Assembly: GCA_902767775.1 (NCBI GenBank)
Contig: CACXIP010000020.1
Span: 36,827-100,826, forward strand
Source of the DNA: an uncultured Prevotellaceae bacterium
GTDB lineage: Bacteria > Bacteroidota > Bacteroidia > Bacteroidales > Bacteroidaceae
DNA length: 64,000 nucleotides
Direction of reading: 5' to 3'
The notes under the pieces were generated by a model. The model searched no databases. It was not told the origin of the DNA and worked only from the letters and a program-made list of their open reading frames with translations. The first letter of the stretch is position 1. Every line of letters starts with the position of its first letter. Below, one piece after another: positions 33,352 through 42,875 of the stretch. The translations under genes were made by a program, and so were the position numbers.

Positions 33352-33654
33352 ATGAAAGCCAAAGAAATGGAAACCGACCTTACGGGCTATCCAGTTTTCA
33401 AGGGACTCCAAAAACCGTTGGAGTTCATGGGCATCCGGGGAAGGTTCCTCACGTTTGCGGCAGGAGCCATAGGCTTCTCCTTTGTGGGGTTCATAGTCTT
33501 CTCCATCATCATGGGCAAGCTCGCCGGCTTCGTCGCCATGGTGGTCATCGCCATCATTGGACTGCTGACCATCTATGTGAAACAGCGTAGCGGGCTTCAT
33601 GCCAAGAAGCGCCACAAGGGCATCCACGTCTATCGTGACCTCTATGTTCACTGA
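33352..33654 (+). CDS. traF: Conjugal transfer protein TraF (DUF4133, VirB3-like)
   Basis: 100 residues. GYPVFKGLQKPLEFMGIRGRFL is the family start, followed by two membrane segments in one hairpin (FAAGAIGFSFVGFIVFSIIMGKL and FVAMVVIAIIGLLTIYV). VirB3-like proteins sit in the inner membrane with the VirB4 ATPase, which is encoded next. An ATG at 33364 is an alternative start. Confidence 0.88.
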   Translation: MKAKEMETDLTGYPVFKGLQKPLEFMGIRGRFLTFAAGAIGFSFVGFIVFSIIMGKLAGFVAMVVIAIIGLLTIYVKQRSGLHAKKRHKGIHVYRDLYVH

Positions 33655-33671
33655 AAAGAAAGGAGGCCCGG

Positions 33672-36563
33672 ATGCTTGGCAAGAAGAAACCCATGAACGG
33701 CCTGTTCGCACAACTTCAGGACGTGAAGGACGAGCAAGGCCGGCATCTCAACACGGTGCTGTTCTCCGACAAGGGCGACTGCTCCGTCATCATAGAGGTG
33801 GAGAATCCCGTCCAGCAGTACTGCACCGACCAGGACCAGTACTATGCCTATGCCGATGTGTTGAACAACATCGTGCAGACACTTGGAGAGGGGTATGCGC
33901 TGCAGAAGCAGGACATCTTCTGCCGACAGCGTTACCACCACGACATCACGCCAGACATGGCGTTCCTCTCGCAGGCCTACTTCCGATACTATGAAGGGAG
34001 GCCTTATACGGAAATCAAGACCTACCTCACCATCACGCAGGAGGCTCCGCGCAGCACGTTCGTCAAGTACGACCCGAAACTGTGGCTCGACTTCCATGTC
34101 AAGGTGAGCAAGGTAGTGGACATACTTGCCGAGCGAGGCATCCGGCATCACAAGCTGAGCCGTCAGGAGGTGGACGAGTACCTGCACCGCTTCATGGCCT
34201 TCCAATTCAAAAAAGGGCCGTTTGCCATGCGCAACTTCAAGAGCGGCGACGAGTACCTGAACCTGGGCGACCGAATACTGAAATCGGTCAATCTCGTGGA
34301 TGTGGACGTAATCAACCTGCCCACATTCGTCAGACCCTTCCAGCCCGTGTCGGTCAACGGCTTTCAGATAGCCACCGACCTGCTTGCATTTCTCGCCTCC
34401 GTCCCCGATGCGGACTGCATCGTCTATAACCAGGTGATTCAGATTCCGCAGCAGAGAAGGTTGCAGAGGAAACTGCAGACCAAGGCGAAACGCCACGGCT
34501 CGATGCCCGACCCGTCGAACAAGATTGCCAAGGCAGACATTGACGAGGTGCTTGACCTCATAGCCAAGGAGGGAAAGCTTCTGGTGCATACCAACTTCAA
34601 CATCCTCGTCAGCTGCGCCTTCGACAAGCTCACGCCAGTCACCTCTTATATAGAGGCGAAGCTCTATGAGTGTGGCATTGCTCCTTCGGACAACGCCTAC
34701 AACCAGTTTGAGCTGTTCGAGTGTTCGTTCCCCGGACAGGCCTACCGCTTCTCACAGGACTATGACCTGTTCCTGACCCTGGCCGACTGTGCTCTGTGCC
34801 TCTTTTTCAAGGAGCATCTGAAACAGTCGGAGGTGACTCCGCTCACCACCTTCTATACAGACAGGCAGGGCTTGCCAGTGGCAATAGACATCACCGGCAA
34901 GGAGGGCAAAGTGAAGATGACAGACAATGCCAACTTCTTTTGCCTCGGGCCAAGCGGCAGCGGGAAGAGCTTTCATATGAATAGCGTCGTCAGGCAGCTT
35001 TTGGAGCAAGATACCGACGTTGTCATGGTCGATACCGGCGACTCTTATGAGGGTATATGTAGCTCGCTTCATGGCACTTACATCACCTACTCGAAGGACA
35101 AGCCCATCTCGATGAACCCCTTCAAGGTGACCACCGAGGAGTATGAAAAGAACTTCGGGGAAAAGAAGAACTTCCTCAAATCGCTCATCTTCCTCATCTT
35201 CAAAGGCAACGAGCCTGCGACCAAGATTGAGGACAAGATCATCAACCAGACGATTGTGGAGTACTACGAGGAATACTTTCATCCCTTCGACAAATATTCT
35301 CCCGAGGAGCGCGACAAGCTGCGTGAGAGGCTGCTCCTGGAGGACAAGAAAAACGGCGAGTTCCAGCGGTACGAGGAGAAGCTTGAAGAGAAATACGGCG
35401 ACGACTACCGCATAGACGAACTGGAAGAGAACGCTCCTTCCGACACGAAGGTTCCCAAAGACGTGGACGAACTGGAGTTCACCGAGGAGGAGCGAGAACA
35501 CCATGAGAGGGTGAGCCGGAGAGTGGACAAACTCCACAAACTGGTGACCGACCAAGCGGCCAGCGAAGGTGAGAAGGATGCAGCAGGAAAACTGCTCATC
35601 AAACTGATGCCCGAGCTGATTGAAGGCAAGTACCTCATGCGCATCGAGAAGAAGATTGACAAGATGGAGACTCAGCGGAGAAAGATGAAGGTGACCAACC
35701 TCTCGTTCAACTCCTACTATGAGTTTGCCCTGGAACGGATTCCACAAATCATGACGGAGAAGAAAATCGGTTTCGACATCGACAACTTCGCCGCGATTTT
35801 GGAACAGTTCTACAAGGGCGGCGAACTGGAGCACACGCTCAACAACGACGTGGACGACTCCCTCTTCGACGCCAAGTTCATCGTATTCGAGATTGACAAG
35901 ATCAAGGACGACCCCGTGCTCTTCCCCATCGTGGTGCTCATCATCATGGACGTGTTCCTGCAGAAGATGCGCATCAAGAAAGGCCGCAAGGCGCTCATCA
36001 TCGAGGAAGCATGGAAGGCCATCTCCTCGCCCACCATGGCAGAGTACATCAAGTATCTCTACAAGACGGTGCGCAAGTTCCACGGCATCGCCGGAGTGGT
36101 GACACAGGAGCTGAACGACGTGATTGACTCCCCCATAGTCAAGGAAGCCATCATCAACAACTCCGACGTGAAGATTCTGCTCGACCAGTCGAAGTTCAAG
36201 GACCGCTACGACCAGATAGCAGCCGTGATGGGTCTGACCGACGTGCAAAGGCGACAGATATTCACCATCAATGCCCTGAACAACCACGAGGGGCGCTCCT
36301 ACTTCAAAGAGGTGTGGATATGCCGTGGCCAGGTGTCGGATGTCTATGGTGTGGAGGAACCGCCGGAGTGCTACTGGGCTTATACCACGGAGCGTGCCGA
36401 GAAGGAAGCTCTGAAAATATATGCCGCCCACTGTGACGGCGACACGCTGAAGGCCATCGCCCTCATTGAGCAAGACCGCAAGGCTGCCGGCGTGGGCAAG
36501 TACCTCGATTTCGCAAGGAAAGTGAACAACCATCAATGTGTAATGAGCTTATGGAGAGACTAA
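33672..36563 (+). CDS. traG: Conjugation ATPase TraG (VirB4 family)
   Basis: 963 residues. Walker A in CLGPSGSGKSFHMNSV is near residue 428; KALIIEEAWKAI (near 775) is the Walker B, and GIAGVVTQEL follows. Between them is a long charged insert (about residues 520-660) with DE-rich coiled segments. The enzyme powers assembly of the secretion channel at the inner membrane. It starts 17 bp after traF and its 3' end overlaps the next gene by 28 bp. Confidence 0.95.
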   Translation: MLGKKKPMNGLFAQLQDVKDEQGRHLNTVLFSDKGDCSVIIEVENPVQQYCTDQDQYYAYADVLNNIVQTLGEGYALQKQDIFCRQRYHHDITPDMAFLSQAYFRYYEGRPYTEIKTYLTITQEAPRSTFVKYDPKLWLDFHVKVSKVVDILAERGIRHHKLSRQEVDEYLHRFMAFQFKKGPFAMRNFKSGDEYLNLGDRILKSVNLVDVDVINLPTFVRPFQPVSVNGFQIATDLLAFLASVPDADCIVYNQVIQIPQQRRLQRKLQTKAKRHGSMPDPSNKIAKADIDEVLDLIAKEGKLLVHTNFNILVSCAFDKLTPVTSYIEAKLYECGIAPSDNAYNQFELFECSFPGQAYRFSQDYDLFLTLADCALCLFFKEHLKQSEVTPLTTFYTDRQGLPVAIDITGKEGKVKMTDNANFFCLGPSGSGKSFHMNSVVRQLLEQDTDVVMVDTGDSYEGICSSLHGTYITYSKDKPISMNPFKVTTEEYEKNFGEKKNFLKSLIFLIFKGNEPATKIEDKIINQTIVEYYEEYFHPFDKYSPEERDKLRERLLLEDKKNGEFQRYEEKLEEKYGDDYRIDELEENAPSDTKVPKDVDELEFTEEEREHHERVSRRVDKLHKLVTDQAASEGEKDAAGKLLIKLMPELIEGKYLMRIEKKIDKMETQRRKMKVTNLSFNSYYEFALERIPQIMTEKKIGFDIDNFAAILEQFYKGGELEHTLNNDVDDSLFDAKFIVFEIDKIKDDPVLFPIVVLIIMDVFLQKMRIKKGRKALIIEEAWKAISSPTMAEYIKYLYKTVRKFHGIAGVVTQELNDVIDSPIVKEAIINNSDVKILLDQSKFKDRYDQIAAVMGLTDVQRRQIFTINALNNHEGRSYFKEVWICRGQVSDVYGVEEPPECYWAYTTERAEKEALKIYAAHCDGDTLKAIALIEQDRKAAGVGKYLDFARKVNNHQCVMSLWRD

Positions 36564-37459
36564 GGTTTTTCATAGATAATAGGTTATGTAGTTTTTTTCA
36601 TTGTTTTGCAACGCGCCTTTTGGCAATGGCCGTCCTGCTCGCCGTCTCGTCAACGGCGGGCGCGGCCTGGCGCGTGGTCTTCGACCCAAAGACTACAGCC
36701 CAGGTGTCTGCCAACACCGCCTCGCAGAAACTCATTGAGGAGAAGCACAACGCAAGGCTCGACTCCATGTCGTCCAAGCAGCAGAAAATCATGCAGTACA
36801 CGGCGGCTATGCAGACCATCAAGGAACTCTACCATCTGTCGATGGAGAATATCACTGGTTTTGGCGAGGAGACCAAATACTATGTGGAAATCTGCCAGCT
36901 CACCCTTGAAATCATGGAGAACGTGCCCGTCGTGATTGACTACATCAACCACTCCCCGGTCAAGAACTACATTCTCTGTGTGTCGGAGATAGCCGATGTG
37001 GTGACTGAAACGGAGGGACTTGTGACTGACTTCATAGACATCGTTAACAACGGGAAGGTGCACAACCCCCTGAAAAAAGCGACGCCCATCATGAAATGCC
37101 AAAGGTGTGGCGGTGACTTGAAGACCATAGACACGACCAATCCGGACAAACCTCATGTGTATGTCTGCCAGAAATGTGGTTGGAACACAGACAATATCAA
37201 TGACCTCTCGACAGAGAACAACGTCGGCGACGGCTACAATCTACTCAACCGCTACGAGCGACTGACCATGGCCAACAGGATCTACTCGCGACTGTTGGAA
37301 ATCAAATACAAAATGGAAGTCATGGCCATGATGTGCCAGTACTGCAACGGATTGTCGGACGTGCTCTATGCCATCGACCCCCAATCCTGGGCTGCCTATT
37401 TCACTGGCAAGAACATCGTGGAAGGACTCATTAACGACTGGAACACACTTGGCGTATGA
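36536..37459 (+). CDS. TraI/VirB5-like periplasmic protein with an inserted zinc ribbon
   Basis: 307 residues; an ATG at 36551 is an alternative. A hydrophobic signal segment (LLAMAVLLAVSSTAGA) precedes a helical region (LIEEKHNARLDSMSSKQQKIMQYTAAMQTIKELY) and the end YAIDPQSWAAYFTGKNIVEGLINDW is typical of the TraI family. Near residues 183-217 it carries CQRCGGD and CQKCGWN, a zinc-ribbon pair not expected in this secreted helical family. It overlaps traG and its stop overlaps the next ATG. Confidence 0.75.
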   Translation: MCNELMERLRFFIDNRLCSFFHCFATRLLAMAVLLAVSSTAGAAWRVVFDPKTTAQVSANTASQKLIEEKHNARLDSMSSKQQKIMQYTAAMQTIKELYHLSMENITGFGEETKYYVEICQLTLEIMENVPVVIDYINHSPVKNYILCVSEIADVVTETEGLVTDFIDIVNNGKVHNPLKKATPIMKCQRCGGDLKTIDTTNPDKPHVYVCQKCGWNTDNINDLSTENNVGDGYNLLNRYERLTMANRIYSRLLEIKYKMEVMAMMCQYCNGLSDVLYAIDPQSWAAYFTGKNIVEGLINDWNTLGV

Positions 37460-38136
37460 AAAAGTCTATAGTATTCATAGTTTGTTTGGTGCTCTGCCTT
37501 TCACCGGTACGTGCAGAGGTCTTCGACCTGCCTCATGACCTTCCCACCATCGAGGCGCTTATCAGTCTGCACAAGCTGGTGAAGGCAGAGGAAGACGATG
37601 CCATGGCACGTGTCGCCACGAGCTTCGGCGAGCAGTCTCTGGTGACCAAAGGGGCAAAGAAATTCAACGACGTGCGAACAACGCTCGACAGCAAGCTCAG
37701 CAACGCATACTCGTATGTGGTGCTGGCAGGTGCGCTCAGTTCCACGGCCAACAGCCTATACCGGCTCATTACCGACTACGCTGACTTCACCACCAACATG
37801 GTGGAGACGGTGAAGAAGAAACCCATGGTGGGCTGGTACTACACTGAGGCGATGTTTGCGTGCGACCGTGAGATAAAGGGCATCAAGCTGATGTTCGCCA
37901 CGATGTCCGCTGCCGGTATGAACGTGATGAAAGCCTCGATGGACGAGAAACTGGAGATGGTGTTTGAACTGAAGACACGCATCGACACAATGCGAGGCAT
38001 CATCGACAGCGCTTCCCTCTGGTGCAGTGCAGTGGCCATCGGCGGCTTCGGCCATGACTATATCTGGGACATCCTCAACAGCGAGGTGCTCGATAAAATC
38101 GCCAATGGTGTCATCAACAACTGGCTGGGCGCGTAA
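37456..38136 (+). CDS. Periplasmic tra protein, TraI-like helical fold
   Basis: 226 residues. Signal peptide MKKSIVFIVCLVLCLSPVRA, then an all-helical mature protein. The length, helical content and the end (DILNSEVLDKIANGVINNWLGA) resemble the gene before it, so it may be a distant relative or partner. It starts in an ATGA overlap with that gene. No enzymatic motif. Confidence 0.7.
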   Translation: MKKSIVFIVCLVLCLSPVRAEVFDLPHDLPTIEALISLHKLVKAEEDDAMARVATSFGEQSLVTKGAKKFNDVRTTLDSKLSNAYSYVVLAGALSSTANSLYRLITDYADFTTNMVETVKKKPMVGWYYTEAMFACDREIKGIKLMFATMSAAGMNVMKASMDEKLEMVFELKTRIDTMRGIIDSASLWCSAVAIGGFGHDYIWDILNSEVLDKIANGVINNWLGA

Positions 38137-38185
38137 GTGCCCGGCCTTGCTTTAACATAAGGTGATACAGAAAGGAGATACAGAA

Positions 38186-38863
38186 ATGAAAGCATTGAAA
38201 ATACACCTATTCATATTGTGCTGCCTGGCGGCGATGACCGTTCAGGCGCAGACCGTCGTGTTTGACGAGCAGAAGCAAAAGCAGTGGCAGTCGATGGAAA
38301 ACGGTCCATGGGACTTCGCCCCTGAATGGTATTACTACTTTTTGCACAACGGCTACAGTGGTGCAGAAAAGTACTGGCGGTGGCGCGGCTTCAAGAGCGG
38401 CTACCACGTCAGGTTCAAGGAGGAAGACTCCGACGTGAAACGCATCATGCCAACCCGCATCATCTCCGAAGAGACACAACGTCAGAAGGAGCAGAAAGTG
38501 GAGGAAGAGATGGCCATGGTGAAGGAACTGCATGACGAGGACGTGGCTCGTGCGGCTGACCGCAACGTCGATCTGATGTACGCCACTTTCAAGGATGATT
38601 TTGAGCGGATGCAGGATGCCATCTCAGAGGGTCTGTTGTTTTGCATGTATAAGAGCGGCGGCAAGATGAACTATCAGGTCACTCAGCTCTCACGGCAAAA
38701 CGAGATTATCTGCACCAACATCGAATACATCCACAAGCAAGGCATTGGCTATGAGTTGGAGAATGCCAAACGGCAGAAAGCTTATACAGACGCCAAGCAT
38801 CAGATGGAAGAATTGGTGAGCCGTGTGGCACATCTGGTGGGTATGGCACAGACGCATTATTAA
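38186..38863 (+). CDS. Conjugal transfer region protein, DUF5045-like
   Basis: 225 residues from ATG 38186; an upstream in-frame ATG at 38162 adds eight polar residues before the signal peptide. Signal peptide MKALKIHLFILCCLAAMTVQA, then VVFDEQKQKQWQSMENGPWDFAPEWYYYFLHNGYSGAEKYWRWRGFKSG and an EK-rich helix. The Trp/Tyr-rich start fits the DUF5045 family, which occurs between traI and traJ in this group. Periplasmic; role unknown. Confidence 0.72.
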   Translation: MKALKIHLFILCCLAAMTVQAQTVVFDEQKQKQWQSMENGPWDFAPEWYYYFLHNGYSGAEKYWRWRGFKSGYHVRFKEEDSDVKRIMPTRIISEETQRQKEQKVEEEMAMVKELHDEDVARAADRNVDLMYATFKDDFERMQDAISEGLLFCMYKSGGKMNYQVTQLSRQNEIICTNIEYIHKQGIGYELENAKRQKAYTDAKHQMEELVSRVAHLVGMAQTHY

Positions 38864-38904
38864 ATAACGACTATTCATCAACTTCAACATAAGACTATTG
38901 AGAA

Positions 38905-40038
38905 ATGATGTCAGGACTATTATTGACCATCACCGATATGCTGCTCACGATGGGTCTCCCGTCCATCGACGAGAGCCTTGACAAGCTGCTGGTGGCCATG
39001 GAATCGTTTCCGAAGTCGGCTATCCTCGGCAATGCCGTGGGCTATGCACGTGTCATCGGCCTGTGCCTGGCCCTCTGTATGGGTTCCTACGAGTGCTGGA
39101 TGATGATGCTCGGACGCAGGGCGGTTGACGTGCTGCGACTGCTACGCATCGTGGGACTCTCGGTGTGTATCACATCGAGCACATGGATATGCAACTCACT
39201 CCAGTCTCCAGGCAAGGCATTGGAGTACACCACCAAGGCGATGGCATTGGCCAAGAACAAGGAGGTGGCAGCTCTGGAAAGGAAGGTGGCCGAGAAACAA
39301 GGGGAATACTTGGACCGGTTGCGAGAGGTACAGGACAGCATCGAGGCAGCAAAACAGATAGAGGCCATCGGTGAGGATGCTCACTGGTGGGACAAGCTCA
39401 TCTATAGCATGGAGAACTTGGGTTCGACCATTGAGAACTATGCTCAGCGTGCCGCCGTGGCTGCAGAGACCAAGATTTCTGAGTGGATCAACGACGTGAT
39501 ACGCTTCGTGGGCGAGCTGATTTTCCAGATGAGCTACTACGGAATGCTGATAGCGCAACGTATTTTCCTCACCATATTGGCGATGTTCGCGCCAATCATG
39601 TTTGCACTGTCCATTGTGCCTCCGTGGAGCAGTGCGTGGGCACAGTGGATTGGCAAATACCTCTCGCTTTCGCTATGGGGATTTGTAGTTTACATGTGCC
39701 TGTATTATGTGGACTTCATCTTGCTTTACAACCTTCAGGAGGACATCACCGCATACAGCAAGCTGCTGGAGGGTGACGTGACCTCATGGGGTCAGATTGG
39801 TGCCCTGGGTATTCAGGGTATCGGCTCGAACTGCATGTATGCCATGGGTATGCTTGTGGGTGCATATGTCATCCGCTTCGTGCCGGAAGTCGCTTCGTGG
39901 CTTGTACCAGGTGGTGTCAGCAGTAGTGCAGGAAGTACTGCAGGTGCTGTGGCGACTGGTGTCGTTTCAGGTGCCGCTTCAGGTGCCGTCACGGCTGGTA
40001 CCATCATGGCACATCCCATCACTCACATGAAAAAATAG
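38905..40038 (+). CDS. traJ: Conjugal transfer protein TraJ (VirB6-like)
   Basis: 377 residues. Polytopic: hydrophobic segments near residues 45-62, 75-92, 205-230, 235-255 and 310-330. Between them is a charged helical region (ALERKVAEKQGEYLDRLREVQDS). It ends in a Gly/Ala/Val/Ser-rich stretch (GAVATGVVSGAASGAVTAG). This layout is that of TraJ, the inner-membrane channel protein. It precedes traK by 6 bp. Confidence 0.88.
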   Translation: MMSGLLLTITDMLLTMGLPSIDESLDKLLVAMESFPKSAILGNAVGYARVIGLCLALCMGSYECWMMMLGRRAVDVLRLLRIVGLSVCITSSTWICNSLQSPGKALEYTTKAMALAKNKEVAALERKVAEKQGEYLDRLREVQDSIEAAKQIEAIGEDAHWWDKLIYSMENLGSTIENYAQRAAVAAETKISEWINDVIRFVGELIFQMSYYGMLIAQRIFLTILAMFAPIMFALSIVPPWSSAWAQWIGKYLSLSLWGFVVYMCLYYVDFILLYNLQEDITAYSKLLEGDVTSWGQIGALGIQGIGSNCMYAMGMLVGAYVIRFVPEVASWLVPGGVSSSAGSTAGAVATGVVSGAASGAVTAGTIMAHPITHMKK

Positions 40039-40044
40039 TGTGTT

Positions 40045-40641
40045 ATGTTGATACAAAGTCTGGAACAGAAAACAAGACTGGCCCTGTTCACCGTCCTCGT
40101 GACGGTGATCGGGTGCACGGTCATCTGCGGCTTCACCGTATTCTATTGTGCAAAGTTGGTGACCGACGAGCGCAACCAAATCTACGTCCTCGACGGCGAC
40201 ATCCCCTTCTTGGCGGAGAGGAGCAAACAGGAAGCGAACTTCGTGATGGAAGCCAAGGCACATATCCAACTCTTCCACCAATACTTTTTTAATCTGCCGC
40301 CTGATGATGACTACATCAAATGGACGTTGGGAAAGGCGATGTACATGGCCGACGGTACGGCGATGAAACAGAAACAGGCCATGGAGGAGAATGGTTTCTA
40401 TTCGGACATCATCTCCTCTTCGGCGGTCTGCACCATCATCTGTGACTCCATCCTGCTCGACGAGCATGAGAGGAGATTCACCTACTATGGCACGCAACTC
40501 ATCAAACGGCGTTCAAGGGACATGAGACGTTCCATCGTCACCGTGGGTGGTTTGGAAGGTGTGCCAAGGACGCAGAATAATCCCCACGGGTTGCTCATCG
40601 TCAACTGGCGTACTTTGGAAAACAAGGATTTGGACTACTAA
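40045..40641 (+). CDS. traK: Conjugal transfer protein TraK (VirB8-like)
   Basis: 198 residues. One membrane anchor at residues 13-36 (LFTVLVTVIGCTVICGFTVFY), then a periplasmic domain: PFLAERSKQEANFVMEAKAHIQLFHQYFFNLPPDDDYIKWTLGKAMYM is the family signature. VirB8-like subunits bridge inner-membrane and periplasmic parts of the channel. It lies 6 bp after traJ. Confidence 0.92.
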   Translation: MLIQSLEQKTRLALFTVLVTVIGCTVICGFTVFYCAKLVTDERNQIYVLDGDIPFLAERSKQEANFVMEAKAHIQLFHQYFFNLPPDDDYIKWTLGKAMYMADGTAMKQKQAMEENGFYSDIISSSAVCTIICDSILLDEHERRFTYYGTQLIKRRSRDMRRSIVTVGGLEGVPRTQNNPHGLLIVNWRTLENKDLDY

Positions 40642-40711
40642 ATCAAAGTTAAATGATGAAAGATTTAAGATCAAAATTTGAGATATGGCAATTAAAGATT
40701 TTGCTTAGGAT

Positions 40712-41197
40712 ATGGGAGTATTTGATAAGAAAAGCAAAGAAACAAGACGCAAAGACCCGAAGCACATCCGACTGATGCGCCTGGGACTGTGGAAACTGGC
40801 AAAAAGGTTCCGTCTGCGTGAGCGGATAGGTAAAGCCAACCAATGGTGTGAACAGCACAAGGGGCGCACGGCATCCTTCACTATGGGGGCATTGCTCATC
40901 TCGCTTGCAGCAGGTGTCCTGACCAGTCTCTTGGAGGGTGACGAGGAACATGAGCCTCGGTTTGACAGCATCGCCATCGTCAGTCCGATGTTCAACGGAA
41001 TGCGGCGCATTCAGGAAAACAAGGACTATCAGGTGTCGCAAGTCGAAAAAATGACAATGAGGGGAAAAGAAATCAAGCACGAACTGGATTCCCTGGTGAA
41101 CATCCCTCTGAAGTCACACGATGATTCCGTGCAGATTGTCATCAAGTACAAGCAGCTGGAAATGATTGTGAGAAACTTAGAGAACAATAATAAATAG
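40712..41197 (+). CDS. traL: Conjugal transfer protein TraL (DUF3989)
   Basis: 161 residues. A basic N-terminal cytoplasmic part, one membrane segment (residues 55-72, TASFTMGALLISLAAGVL) and a periplasmic helix ending in KYKQLEMIVRNLENNNK. The length and single anchor fit TraL. It lies between traK and traM. Confidence 0.8.
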   Translation: MGVFDKKSKETRRKDPKHIRLMRLGLWKLAKRFRLRERIGKANQWCEQHKGRTASFTMGALLISLAAGVLTSLLEGDEEHEPRFDSIAIVSPMFNGMRRIQENKDYQVSQVEKMTMRGKEIKHELDSLVNIPLKSHDDSVQIVIKYKQLEMIVRNLENNNK

Positions 41198-41203
41198 ACA
41201 GTT

Positions 41204-42439
41204 ATGAAGAAAATCAATTTCAAGCAGCCGAAGTATATCCTGCCGTTGGTGATTTTCCTGCCACTGGTGTTTTTGGGATATACTCTCTCCCAACTCTTCG
41301 GAGGAAACGATGATGAGAAGAAGGAGGGCGTGGTGACCGACAACATCAATATGACATTGCCGGATGCCCGCAACGAAGGTATGGGCAACAAGATGGACGA
41401 GATGAGCAAGCGGTTCAGTGAGGACGGTGCCTATACGGCCATCGGTGCGCTCGGCGATGAGAAAGAGCAGCAGGACAGTACGCAAAGCGGCTATCAGGAG
41501 CATGAGCTTAATCAGATAGACGCTGAGAACGCCAAAAGGGAGCAGAAACAGAAAGAGCTGGAGGACTTGGAGCGCAGCCTTGCCGAGTCGCGCAAGCACA
41601 TCAACTCCTATAGTGGCCGTGGTTCGGGTGGTTCCAGCGGTTCCTCTTTCGGTGGCAACAGAGGTACGTCCCGGCAGGATGAATTGGATGATTATGCCCG
41701 TGAGTTGGAGTACATCCAAAACCGAAGCCGTGAACGGCAGCGTGTGATGGAGGATGTCTTTGGTACTGGCAGTTCCAGTAATCAACCAAAGGCTGGTTCA
41801 ACATATGGTGAGAACACTTCTATGACTCAGCAGAACGACAGCACTTCTTCCAAGAAGAAAGAAGAGGAAAAGGCCGAGGTGGTGCAGAAAGTCTCCGACC
41901 CCAATGCGGACAAGTTCAACACCATCGACCAACAGCAACAGGCGGATGCTCCGCTCATCAAGGCGATGATTGACAAGACCACCAAGGCGCATGAAGGAAC
42001 ACGGCTTCGCTTCAAGCTGCTCGATGATGTGGTCATCAAGAACACTACCTTGAAAAAGGGCACCTATTTATATGGTACTGTGACCGGCTTCGGACAACAG
42101 CGTGTAATGGCTACCATCACCAGCATCCTCATAGGTGACAAGTTCGTCAAGGTGAATCTCTCAGTGTTCGACAACGACGGGATGGAGGGTTTCTATGTGC
42201 CGGAGTCTGCTTTCCGTGACATGATGAAGGATGCAGGGGCACAAGCCATGCAGAGCAATATCTCCTTTGAAAGCGACGGCTATGGTCTGAGCGGTGAAGC
42301 CCTGGCTCTGCAGGCTCTCCAAAATATGTATCAGTCTGCCTCCAGTGCCATTTCCGGCAACATTCGGAAGAACAAGGCAAGAATCAAATACAACACCATC
42401 GTTTACCTGGTCAACGCCGATGCCCTGTCTGGAAACTGA
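41204..42439 (+). CDS. traM: Conjugal transfer protein TraM (VirB10-like)
   Basis: 411 residues. One N-terminal anchor (residues 9-27, ILPLVIFLPLVFLGYTLSQLF), a long charged region with Gly/Ser-rich linker (RGSGGSSGSSFGGNRG), then the conserved C-terminal domain (GTRLRFKLLDDVVIKNTTLKKGTYLYGTVTGF, then VLVN-like beta pattern). TraM spans the envelope as a scaffold. It lies 6 bp after traL and is followed by an unusual repeat-rich gap before traN. Confidence 0.92.
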   Translation: MKKINFKQPKYILPLVIFLPLVFLGYTLSQLFGGNDDEKKEGVVTDNINMTLPDARNEGMGNKMDEMSKRFSEDGAYTAIGALGDEKEQQDSTQSGYQEHELNQIDAENAKREQKQKELEDLERSLAESRKHINSYSGRGSGGSSGSSFGGNRGTSRQDELDDYARELEYIQNRSRERQRVMEDVFGTGSSSNQPKAGSTYGENTSMTQQNDSTSSKKKEEEKAEVVQKVSDPNADKFNTIDQQQQADAPLIKAMIDKTTKAHEGTRLRFKLLDDVVIKNTTLKKGTYLYGTVTGFGQQRVMATITSILIGDKFVKVNLSVFDNDGMEGFYVPESAFRDMMKDAGAQAMQSNISFESDGYGLSGEALALQALQNMYQSASSAISGNIRKNKARIKYNTIVYLVNADALSGN

Positions 42440-42442
42440 GAA

Positions 42443-42846
42443 ATCCGAAAAATACCGATAGTTTACGAAAAAGTTCGAAAAATTACGGAAAAGTTCGAAA
42501 AATTTCGGAATAGTTCGACGGATTCCAGTTATTGCGTGGTGTAACATTTTGCATGATGTAACATGCAAACCAAGGTGTAAAGCAGGTGTACTAAATGTGT
42601 ACTAATGTGTAAAAAGGTGTATTGAATATGATTCCCACATGGGTACCACATGGGAACCACATGGGTATGAAAATACGCCAAGAATACATAAATGCATGAT
42701 GTGCTAAAGTGAAAAAAGGGTGAAAAAAAAGTGTAAAAAGAGTGTAAAAACGGTATGTTTAATTTGAAAAGTGACACGAAGTGACATAAAGTGACATGAA
42801 GTGACATCGAGTGCAGTTTAGTGCAGTTTAGTGCAGAAAAGTGCAG
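42443..42846 (+). repeat. Array of short repeats phased at 10 and 11 bp between traM and traN
   Basis: The gap holds no gene. Four families follow: CG-A-tract units with CG at 42446, 42456, 42466 to 42516 every 10 bp; GTGTA at 42575, 42586, 42597, 42607 and 42617; CCACATGGG(T/A)A three times every 11 bp (42635-42667); GTG-A-tract at 42709, 42720, 42731, 42742 every 11 bp; and GTGACAT/GTGCAG units every 10 bp from 42771 to 42841. An 8-bp inverted repeat TTTGCATG/CATGCAAA is at 42548-42569. A-tracts in helical phase should bend the DNA. Confidence 0.85.
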
Positions 42847-42875
42847 TGACATATAATCATCAAAACATAAAAGAC

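Noticed and set aside
34752-36536. Long open frame of 594 codons on the minus strand, opposite traG
   Set aside because: It lies wholly inside traG on the other strand. The hydrophobic, Leu/Val/His-rich product is the usual shadow of a GC-rich gene; no promoter or neighbour supports it.
42443-42846. CRISPR array
   Set aside because: The units are 10 or 11 bp with no variable spacers of about 30 bp, and there are no cas genes.
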